Source: Sphingomonadales bacterium UBA6157 (lineage in GTDB: Bacteria; Pseudomonadota; Alphaproteobacteria; Sphingomonadales; Sphingomonadaceae). Taken from it: a stretch of DNA of 27,825 nucleotides. Under the pieces are notes generated by a model. That model saw nothing but the letters and a program-made list of their open reading frames with translations. It did no database searches and was not told the origin of the DNA. A program made the position numbers and the translations under genes. Below, in pieces: positions 15,650-22,055 of the stretch. Where the stretch lies: contig DIUN01000048.1 in the NCBI GenBank assembly GCA_002423025.1, positions 1,482-29,306 on the forward strand, in the 5' to 3' direction. Each line of letters opens with the position of its first letter. The stretch's first letter is position 1.

Positions 15650-17935
15650 ATGAGCAGAATCGCATACGCCGTTGCCAGCCTTTCGGTTCTTGCGCTGCTC
15701 TCGGGCTGCGGTGGGGACAGCGGCGGTGGTGGCGGCGTCATCATTACCCCGCCGCCCGCACCCACGCCAACCCCGACTCCCACGCCAACACCAACACCCA
15801 CCAATTTCAACACGGCGGAGTATCAGATCTCCAGCGGCGCCAGTTCCGCCAAGGCGATCAGCGGCTATCAGGCGGGCGCCTCCGGGGCCGGTGTGCTGGT
15901 GACGGTGATCGACAGCGGCGTCGATACCAGCAACCCCGAGTTCGCCACCCGCATTTCATCGCTCAGCCAGGACACCGCCGGCACGCGGCCGATGGGCGAT
16001 GATGATGGCCATGGCACCTCGGTGGCCGGCATCCTGCTGGCAGCGCGCAACAACAGCGGCATCATGGGCGTGGCTTATGAGGCGAACTTGCTGGCGATTC
16101 GCGCTGATGACCCCAATTCCTGCTTCACGGCCGCCGGCTGCCAGTATCCCACGTCGGCGCTGGCCGATGGCGTGCTGATCGGCGCACGCGCCGGCTCGCG
16201 GGTGATCAACCTGTCGCTCGGCGGCACGCCGGGCAGCCAGCAGCTGCGCACCGCGCTGGCCAATGCGACAGCCCCCGCGCAGGGCGCGTTGGTCGTGGTG
16301 GCTGCCGGCAACGACGGTGAAGCCGAGGTCGATCCGCTGGCTGCATCAGTGTTGAGCGCCTCCGCGGCCGGCACCGTCATCATCGCAGGTGCCGTCGATT
16401 CCGCCGGCGTCATCGCGGATTTCAGCAACCGCGCCGGCGCGGCGGCACCATCGTTCCTCACGGCGCTGGGCGTCGATGTCCGCAGCTTTGACAACAAGGG
16501 CGTGGCCTTTCTCTACAGCGGCACCTCGGAGGCCACGCCGATCATCTCCGGGGCGGCGGCGCTGCTCATCGATGCCTTTCCCAACCTCACCAGCACCGAA
16601 GTGGTGGACCTACTGCTGCGCACCGCCGATGATCTGGGCGCGCCCGGCACCGATGCCATTTATGGCCGTGGCCGGCTCAACATCGAGCGGGCCTTTGCGC
16701 CGATCGGCTCGCTCTCCGTCTCGGGCGTTGCCGATCCACTCGCGGTGAGTGCACCCAGCGCGGGCGGCATTCTCGGCGGGCCGCTTGGCGATGCAGCCTC
16801 GGCCATGCAGGCGCTGTCCAGCGTCGTGGCGCGGGATAGCTACAGTCGCGCCTACAGCATCAACATTGGTGCCACGCTCGGCCGTGAGCCCTCGACACGG
16901 CTGGCGGCCGCGCTGCTTGGCAGCGATATTGCCGCCACGGGCGCGCGGCTGGGCGATGCGGCGCTGGCGCTCACCGTGTCCGGCCTTGACCGCCAGTGGC
17001 GCGGGGACCTTTTGACCGGCGCTGCGCCGCGGCCCGGCACCGGCAGCCGGCTGGTGCAGGGGCAGGCGGCGCTGCCGCTGCCGGGCAACCGGCTGGCGCT
17101 GCTCGGCTTTGGCCAATCCCCCATGGCGCTGCTGGCTGCGGCCTCGGGCGCCCGGCCCGGCCCGGCGAACATGGCGGCGCTCTCGGCGCTGGAGCCGGGC
17201 TTTGCCGCCCGCCACCTGGCCAGCGCCGCCATCGCCCAGCCGCTCGGGGCCTGGACGGCGAGCCTCGCCGTCGCCGGGCTGGAGCCGCAGCCCTGGCTTG
17301 GCGCCAGCCGCACCAGCCTCGCCATCTCGGGCACCAGCCTTGCCCGCCCCGCCCGCGCCCAGCGCGTCATTGCCCAGCTCAGCCGCGGGCTGGGGGCGGC
17401 GCGATTCAGCGCTGCTGCCGAGCTGCTGGTGGAGCAGGGCTCGTTGCTTGGCTCGCGGCTCTCCCCGGCGTTCGGGCTGGAGGGCGCCACCACCAGCAGC
17501 GCGCTGTTCAGCCTTGCGCTGCCAGTCGGCGGTTGGTCGCTGCAGGCCGATGGGCGCATCGGCCATGTCAGCCCGGCGCTCACCGGCAATGGGCTTGTGC
17601 AGGCTGCGCAGGGGCTCACCGCCAGTGCCGCCTCGCTCTCACTCACACGCCCCGGCGTGCTGGCGGCGACGGACAGCCTGAGCTTCACCATCGCCCAGCC
17701 GATGCGCCTGTCGGGCAGCGCCGCGCTGCAGCTGGGGCAGGCGGCGCCGCTGCTCACCAGCCTGGCGCCCAGCGGTCGCGAGATCGCGGTGGAGGCAAGT
17801 TATGCCGCGCCGCTGATGCTGGAGAATGGCCCCGGCTGGCTCAGCCTGGGAATGTTCTGGCGGCACCAGCCCGGCCATGTCGCGGCGGCTCCCGCCGATG
17901 CCGGCGCGGCGCTGCGCCTGAGGCTGCCGCTGTAG
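15650..17935 (+). CDS. S8 subtilisin-like serine protease, lipoprotein with probable autotransporter beta-barrel
   Basis: The protein has 761 residues. Its N-terminus has a lipobox (LSGC, Cys20) after a hydrophobic stretch, then a Gly run and a (Pro-Thr)n linker at 38-51. The S8 domain has Asp88 (VIDSGVD), His121 (DGHGTSVAGI), the oxyanion Asn in AAGNDGE and Ser293 in SGTSEATP. The usual Met after GTS is Glu here. Residues from about 370 are Ala/Leu/Gly-rich with alternating beta-strand character and end SLGMFWRHQPGH, then LRLPL, typical of sphingomonad S8 proteins with a C-terminal autotransporter-like barrel. Lipidation plus an S8 passenger recalls the Neisseria autotransporter NalP. It probably acts at the cell surface, with unknown substrates. 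The ATG at 15650 was chosen because it places the signal peptide correctly. Confidence 0.87.
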   Translation: MSRIAYAVASLSVLALLSGCGGDSGGGGGVIITPPPAPTPTPTPTPTPTPTNFNTAEYQISSGASSAKAISGYQAGASGAGVLVTVIDSGVDTSNPEFATRISSLSQDTAGTRPMGDDDGHGTSVAGILLAARNNSGIMGVAYEANLLAIRADDPNSCFTAAGCQYPTSALADGVLIGARAGSRVINLSLGGTPGSQQLRTALANATAPAQGALVVVAAGNDGEAEVDPLAASVLSASAAGTVIIAGAVDSAGVIADFSNRAGAAAPSFLTALGVDVRSFDNKGVAFLYSGTSEATPIISGAAALLIDAFPNLTSTEVVDLLLRTADDLGAPGTDAIYGRGRLNIERAFAPIGSLSVSGVADPLAVSAPSAGGILGGPLGDAASAMQALSSVVARDSYSRAYSINIGATLGREPSTRLAAALLGSDIAATGARLGDAALALTVSGLDRQWRGDLLTGAAPRPGTGSRLVQGQAALPLPGNRLALLGFGQSPMALLAAASGARPGPANMAALSALEPGFAARHLASAAIAQPLGAWTASLAVAGLEPQPWLGASRTSLAISGTSLARPARAQRVIAQLSRGLGAARFSAAAELLVEQGSLLGSRLSPAFGLEGATTSSALFSLALPVGGWSLQADGRIGHVSPALTGNGLVQAAQGLTASAASLSLTRPGVLAATDSLSFTIAQPMRLSGSAALQLGQAAPLLTSLAPSGREIAVEASYAAPLMLENGPGWLSLGMFWRHQPGHVAAAPADAGAALRLRLPL

Positions 17936-18044
17936 GCGCGGTGCGGGGCTTGCCCATATTCTGCGTCTTTTCGAGGCTTATCCCCAATATTCGGTGCATC
18001 CCTACTGGCGCTTCCCCGCCCAAAGCGGTTATGGCTCTTCTCCC

Positions 18045-19673
18045 ATGACGCGGTTTATCTTCATCACCGGCGGCGTGGTCTCCTCGCTCGGCAAGGGCCT
18101 TATGGCCGCATCGCTCGCAGCTCTGCTGCAGGCGCGGGGCTATCGAGTCCGCATTCGCAAATTCGACCCCTATCTCAATGTCGATCCCGGCACGATGTCG
18201 CCCTACCAGCATGGCGAAGTCTATGTGACGGACGATGGCGCCGAGACCGATCTCGATCTGGGCCATTACGAGCGCTTCACCGGCGTGCCCTCGCGGCAGA
18301 CGGACAATATCACCTCCGGCCGGGTGTATCAGGACATCATCACCAAGGAGCGCCGCGGCGATTTCCTCGGTGCGACCGTGCAGGTCATCCCGCATGTCAC
18401 GGATGCCATCAAGCTGTTCGCCCGGGCAGAAACCGAGGGGCTGGACTTTGTGCTGTGCGAGATCGGCGGCACTGTCGGCGATATCGAGAGCCTGCCGTTC
18501 CTGGAGGCTATCCGCCAGCTTTCCAACGACGTCGGCCGCACCAATGCCGTCTATATCCATTGCACGTTGGTGCCGTATCTTGCTGCCGCCGGGGAACTGA
18601 AGACCAAGCCGACCCAGCACAGCGTTGCGGAATTGCGCGGCATCGGCATCCAGCCGCATGTGCTGGTCTGCCGCTCCGAGCATCCGCTGCCGGAGAGTGA
18701 CCGCGCCAAGATCGCGCTGTTCTGCAATGTCGGCAAGGAAGCTGTCATCTCGGCGCTCGATGCCGCCAGCATCTATGATGTGCCGCTGCAATATCATGCC
18801 GAAGGCCTCGATGATGAAGTGCTGAAGGCCTTTGGCATGGCCGATGCGCCAGACCCGGACTTGACGCGCTGGATGGAAATCTCCGAGCGGCTGGAGACCC
18901 CGGAGGGCGAAGTCACCATCGGCGTCGTCGGCAAATACACGGGCATGAAGGACGCCTACAAGTCGCTCACCGAGGCCCTTGTGCATGGCGGCATCGCCAA
19001 CCGCGTCAAGGTCAACATCCGCTGGCTCGATGCGGAGGAGTTCGAGAGCGAGGACGTCGCCTCCAAGCTTGAGCCGATGCATGGCATCCTGGTGCCCGGC
19101 GGCTTTGGCGAGCGCGGCTCCGAGGGCAAGATCGCCTCGGTGCGCTTTGCCCGCGAGCGCGGCGTGCCGTTCTTCGGCATCTGCCTCGGCATGCAGATGG
19201 CCTGCATCGAGGCCGCGCGGAACCAGGCCGGCGTGGCAGCCGCCAGCACCACCGAGTTCGGCCCCACCGCCGAGCCGGTTGTCGGCCTGATCACGGAATG
19301 GATGAGCCCGGACGGCCTGCAGACGCGCGCCGAGGGCGGCAACCTTGGCGGCACGATGCGGCTGGGCGCCTATGAGGCGCGGCTTGCCGGCAACAGCCTG
19401 GCCGCCAGCCAATATGGTGACACCACCATCTCCGAGCGCCACCGCCACCGCTATGAGGTGAACGTCCATTATCGGGACCGGCTGGAGGCCGCCGGCCTGA
19501 TGTTCTCCGGCATGTCACCCGATGGCCTGCTGCCCGAGATTGTCGAGCGGCCCGAGCACCCGTGGTTCGTGGGCGTGCAGTTCCACCCCGAGCTCAAGTC
19601 CAAGCCGTTCGAGCCGCATCCGCTGTTCAAGGGCTTCATCGCCGCTGCGTTGAACCACAGCCGGCTCGTTTAG
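18045..19673 (+). CDS. pyrG: CTP synthase
   Basis: The enzyme aminates UTP to CTP using ATP and glutamine. It has 542 residues, the family length. The synthase domain begins MTRFIFITGGVVSSLGKG and has KFDPYLNVDPGTMSPYQHGE, VYVTDDGAETDLDLGHYERF and the CEIGGTVGDIES region. The glutaminase domain has the nucleophile Cys380 in FFGICLGMQMA, LGGTMRLGAY and the VQFHPELKSKP His/Glu pair. The ATG at 18045 gives the canonical start. The tpiA-secG-pyrG order is conserved in related bacteria, here interrupted by two genes. A strong hairpin follows the stop. Confidence 0.97.
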   Translation: MTRFIFITGGVVSSLGKGLMAASLAALLQARGYRVRIRKFDPYLNVDPGTMSPYQHGEVYVTDDGAETDLDLGHYERFTGVPSRQTDNITSGRVYQDIITKERRGDFLGATVQVIPHVTDAIKLFARAETEGLDFVLCEIGGTVGDIESLPFLEAIRQLSNDVGRTNAVYIHCTLVPYLAAAGELKTKPTQHSVAELRGIGIQPHVLVCRSEHPLPESDRAKIALFCNVGKEAVISALDAASIYDVPLQYHAEGLDDEVLKAFGMADAPDPDLTRWMEISERLETPEGEVTIGVVGKYTGMKDAYKSLTEALVHGGIANRVKVNIRWLDAEEFESEDVASKLEPMHGILVPGGFGERGSEGKIASVRFARERGVPFFGICLGMQMACIEAARNQAGVAAASTTEFGPTAEPVVGLITEWMSPDGLQTRAEGGNLGGTMRLGAYEARLAGNSLAASQYGDTTISERHRHRYEVNVHYRDRLEAAGLMFSGMSPDGLLPEIVERPEHPWFVGVQFHPELKSKPFEPHPLFKGFIAAALNHSRLV

Positions 19674-19695
19674 CAGCGCAATTCCATCGACCAGC

Positions 19696-19736
19696 CAGCC
19701 CGCTCGCGCCCACCGCGAGCGGGCTGCCTGCGTTTT
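19696..19736 (+). terminator. Terminator downstream of pyrG
   Basis: CAGCCCGCTCGCG (19696-19708) pairs perfectly with CGCGAGCGGGCTG (19714-19726), a 13-bp stem around a 5-nt loop. A short T4 tract follows at 19733-19736. It isolates the pucBA promoter from pyrG transcription. Confidence 0.8.
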
Positions 19737-19757
19737 GGGCCCCTGGCCTGCGCGCAA

Positions 19758-19805
19758 TGTGTCGCGACGAATTGACACACCCATGTGTCGCGTTAAGATG
19801 ACACA
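19758..19805 (+). promoter_or_regulatory. pucBA promoter overlapped by two PpsR/CrtJ-type operators
   Basis: Two TGT-N12-ACA palindromes lie at 19760-19777 and 19786-19803. Each extends to TGTGTC-N10-GACACA (19758-19779 and 19784-19805), and 8 bp separate the core boxes. A -35 hexamer TTGACA (19772-19777) is the right arm of box 1. A -10 TAAGAT (19794-19799) lies in box 2, with a 16-bp spacer. TGT-N12-ACA is the known PpsR/CrtJ site, and paired boxes 8 bp apart over a promoter are the described bchC-type arrangement. This predicts redox- and oxygen-dependent repression of the antenna genes. The repressor gene is not in the window. Confidence 0.87.
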
Positions 19806-19911
19806 CGCATGGAATCGAGTTGGAGTGTGTTCTTGCTCCGGTCGGCAGGGTTGCAGACGGGATTTTCGTGCGAAGGCGAGGGGGGTTGCCACATTGGCAG
19901 GCCATTTTGCC

Positions 19912-19941
19912 CATGCAGGGGGGCCAGAATCCTGCTGCATG
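19912..19941 (+). other. Hairpin in the pucBA mRNA leader
   Basis: CATGCAG (19912-19918) can pair with CTGCATG (19935-19941) in the roughly 170-nt leader upstream of pucB. A smaller TGCCA/TGGCA hairpin precedes it near 19890. Such structures could stabilise the antenna mRNA, but this is inference. Confidence 0.4.
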
Positions 19942-19977
19942 AAAATCACTGGCAAGTCTTTTTGAGGGGACGCGCAA

Positions 19978-20133
19978 ATGGCAGATGAAAGTGAAAAGGT
20001 TTACCCGACCGGTCTGACCGCGAAGGAAGCCGATGAGATCAATGAAGGTCTCAAATGGGGCACCCGCATTTATGCGGCTATTGCCGTGTTGGCCCATATC
20101 CTGGCCTACATGCTCACCCCCTGGCTCCAGTAA
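19978..20133 (+). CDS. pucB: Light-harvesting complex LH2 beta polypeptide
   Basis: This 51-residue protein has a single membrane helix that binds bacteriochlorophyll. It aligns without gaps to the 51-residue Rhodobacter sphaeroides LH2 beta chain as I recall it: the KVYPTGLT start, EADE, GTR at 28-30, the bacteriochlorophyll ligand His40 in VLAHILA, and the TPWL end. It differs at residue 22, where the otherwise conserved His of the EVH segment is Asn (EIN). That His lies near the B800 pigment in LH2 structures. The GTR arginine is kept. The ribosome site is GAGGGG just upstream. pucA begins 15 nt after the stop. Peripheral antenna identity, rather than core LH1, follows from this alignment and from the alpha partner. 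Confidence 0.93.
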   Translation: MADESEKVYPTGLTAKEADEINEGLKWGTRIYAAIAVLAHILAYMLTPWLQ

Positions 20134-20148
20134 TCGGGAGGATTTGAC

Positions 20149-20412
20149 ATGAACGAAGGTAGAATCTGGCTTTACGTCAACCCGTCCGTCGGCATCCCGC
20201 TGATGTTCATCGGCATCGTCGCCGCTGCACTCCTGGTGCACGCCTCGATCCTCATGAACACCACCTGGTTCGGTGGCTACTGGGAAGGCAGCGCTGCTGC
20301 TGCCCCTGCTGCTATGGAAGCTGCGCCCGCTGCTGAAGCTGCTCCGGCTGCAGAGCCGATGGCTGCTGAAGCTGCTCCGGCTGCTGAAGCCGCTGCTCCG
20401 GCTGCCGAGTAA
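20149..20412 (+). CDS. pucA: Light-harvesting complex LH2 alpha polypeptide with an extended C-terminal tail
   Basis: The protein has 87 residues. Residues 1-47 match LH2 alpha chains: MNEGRIWLYVNPSVGIPL, membrane helix, bacteriochlorophyll ligand His31 (VHASIL), TTW, then Tyr44-Trp45 in GGYWEG. The YW pair is found in B800-850 complexes such as that of Rhodoblastus acidophilus, whereas B800-820 types change these residues. The N-terminal Met, whose formylated form ligates B800, is retained. Residues 48-87 form an Ala/Pro/Glu-rich tail made of AAEAAPAAE-like units. Most LH2 alpha chains stop within about 10 residues of this point, although a very long tail is known in R. sphaeroides Puc2A. 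A GGGAGG ribosome site lies in the 15-nt gap from pucB. Confidence 0.93.
   Translation: MNEGRIWLYVNPSVGIPLMFIGIVAAALLVHASILMNTTWFGGYWEGSAAAAPAAMEAAPAAEAAPAAEPMAAEAAPAAEAAAPAAE
20329..20404 (+). repeat. 33-nt imperfect repeats encoding the PucA tail
   Basis: A 22-nt block starting GCTGCTGAAGCTGCTCCGG is identical at 20329-20350 and 20362-20383, a period of 33 nt (11 codons). A third, diverged copy starts at 20380. The repeats encode AAEAAPAAE units, so the tail length could vary by slippage or unequal exchange in 11-residue steps. Confidence 0.8.
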
Positions 20413-20446
20413 GCCTCCCGTCGGGCTCCGGCCCGCACGCAACAAG

Positions 20447-20477
20447 AGGCCGGGATCGCAAGATCCCGGCCTTTTTT
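20447..20477 (+). terminator. Rho-independent terminator of pucBA
   Basis: AGGCCGGGATC (20447-20457) pairs with GATCCCGGCCT (20462-20472) around a GCAA tetraloop, followed by a T tract (20472-20477). It lies between the convergent pucA and pucC stops. The other strand is only moderately T-rich after the stem, so termination of pucC there would be weaker. Confidence 0.95.
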
Positions 20478-20491
20478 GCGCCCTCCAGCAA

Positions 20492-21907
20492 TCAGTCTCC
20501 CATGGCCACCGCAGCTGCCGGCCGCCCGGTCTTGCGCAGCAGCGGCATCATCGCGCCCAGCGTCACCACCAGCAGCAGCACTTCCAGCGCATAAACCGCC
20601 ACATAGCCGCTGGCGCTGGCCGGCCATGGCATGTCCAGCCGCATCCCGTTGATCACATCGCGCATCACGCCGCCCAGCGCCGCGCCAACGCCGGCAGCCG
20701 TGGCCTGCACCGCGCCCCAGGCGCCCAGCGCCATGCCGACCTGGTCCCTCGGCGCGAAGTTCATCGTCGCGGTGAGCGTGCCATGCGAGAACAGCCCGGC
20801 GCCAAAGCCGATGAACAGCACCCCGATGGTGAACATCGGCACCGATTGCAGCGGTGCCGCGCCGATGACCATGAGAAACGCCGGCAGCCCGACCAGCGCC
20901 CCGAAGGTCGCCATGCGGAACGGGTCCGCGCCCTTGCTCAGCACCTGCGAGGCCAGCGCAAAGCCGACAAGGCTGCCGCCCGCGAACGTCGCGCTCAGCT
21001 TGGTGGTGGCGCCCACGCCCAGCCCCAGCACCTGGCCGCCGTAAGGCTCGAGCAAAATATCCTCCATGCTGAAGGCCAGCGTGCCGAAGCCCACCGCGAT
21101 CAGCCGGCGCATCGCCTGATTCTGCACGATAAAGCTGTTCCAGCTCTCCCTGAAGCTCTGGACCGGCGGCAGCGGCGTCTTCTGCAGCCGGGCTGGCCGC
21201 CGCGCCTCCTGCTTCCACAGCGCCACGAAGTTGAGGAACACCGTCACCACCGCCGAGCCCTGGATGACCTGGATGAGCCGGCCGGGGCTGAAATTGACGA
21301 GCAGGGCGCCAAACACCAGCGCACTGGCGATCGAGCCGAGCAGCAGCATCACATACATCAGCCCGACCATATTGGCCTGGGACTCCTCGGGCACGAGGTC
21401 CGTCGCCAGCGCCAGCCCCACCGTCTGGGTGATATGGATGCCGGCGCCCACCAGCAGGAAGGCGATGGCAGCGCTCGTCTGCCCCACCCAGGCCGGCGCC
21501 AGATTGGCCTGCATGGAGCCGGCCAGCACCAGCAGCGCGAACGGCATGATCGCCAGCCCGCCGAACTGCACCATCGTGCCGCGGAAGATATAGGGCACCC
21601 GCCGCCAGCCGAGCGCCGAGCGATGCGTATCCGAGCGATGGCCGATCAGCGTCCGGAATGGCGCGAACAGCAGCGGCAGCGCTAGCATGATGCCCACGAT
21701 GGTGGACGGCACCTTGAGCTCCACGATCATCACCCGGTTGAGCGTGCCGACCAGCAGCACCAGCGACATGCCCACCGAAACCTGGATGAGCGACAGCCGC
21801 AACAGCTTGCCCAGCGGCAGGTCCGGTGTCGCTACATCCGCAAACGGCAGCACCTTGGTGCCCCAGCCCATCCAGATGCTCATCAGCTTGCGATCGAAGC
21901 GATTCAT
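20492..21907 (-). CDS. pucC: PucC/LhaA-family light-harvesting assembly protein (MFS fold)
   Basis: The protein has 471 residues and about 12 hydrophobic segments. It belongs to the BCD branch of the MFS superfamily (PucC, LhaA, Orf428), required for assembly of LH2 or LH1 antennae and possibly for bacteriochlorophyll delivery. Signature parts are LPLGKLLRLSLIQVSVGMSL, VGTLNRVMIVEL, LFAPFRTLIGHRSD, LGWRRVPYIFRGTMVQFGG, MEDILLEPYGGQVLGL and GAGLFSHGTLTATM. Because it borders pucBA, PucC is the likelier role, but sequence alone does not fully separate it from LhaA. It is convergent with pucBA instead of forming a pucBAC operon. GGGGAG precedes its ATG. I found no TGT-N12-ACA box upstream. Confidence 0.91.
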   Translation of the reverse strand: MNRFDRKLMSIWMGWGTKVLPFADVATPDLPLGKLLRLSLIQVSVGMSLVLLVGTLNRVMIVELKVPSTIVGIMLALPLLFAPFRTLIGHRSDTHRSALGWRRVPYIFRGTMVQFGGLAIMPFALLVLAGSMQANLAPAWVGQTSAAIAFLLVGAGIHITQTVGLALATDLVPEESQANMVGLMYVMLLLGSIASALVFGALLVNFSPGRLIQVIQGSAVVTVFLNFVALWKQEARRPARLQKTPLPPVQSFRESWNSFIVQNQAMRRLIAVGFGTLAFSMEDILLEPYGGQVLGLGVGATTKLSATFAGGSLVGFALASQVLSKGADPFRMATFGALVGLPAFLMVIGAAPLQSVPMFTIGVLFIGFGAGLFSHGTLTATMNFAPRDQVGMALGAWGAVQATAAGVGAALGGVMRDVINGMRLDMPWPASASGYVAVYALEVLLLVVTLGAMMPLLRKTGRPAAAVAMGD

Positions 21908-22055
21908 GGCGCTTTTTGTCTCCCCTGCGACAATCTAGCCAACACGTTGCTCCGGTCCATCCGGAAATCGCATCCCCGCCGCCACCCGCCAAAAAGTCCG
22001 CTTGCCCTGTTGCGGCGTTTGCCGCCAAGCTTCGGGCACAAAAGGGGTCTCCATC

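Noticed and set aside
19978..20412. Identification as core LH1 (pufBA)
   Set aside because: The beta TPWL end, the alpha NPSVGIPL segment and Tyr44-Trp45 match LH2. No pufL/M follows.
21916..21933. TTGTC-N8-GACAA as a PpsR box for pucC
   Set aside because: The TGT to ACA spacing is 10, not 12, and the repeat sits on the ribosome-binding site instead of a promoter.
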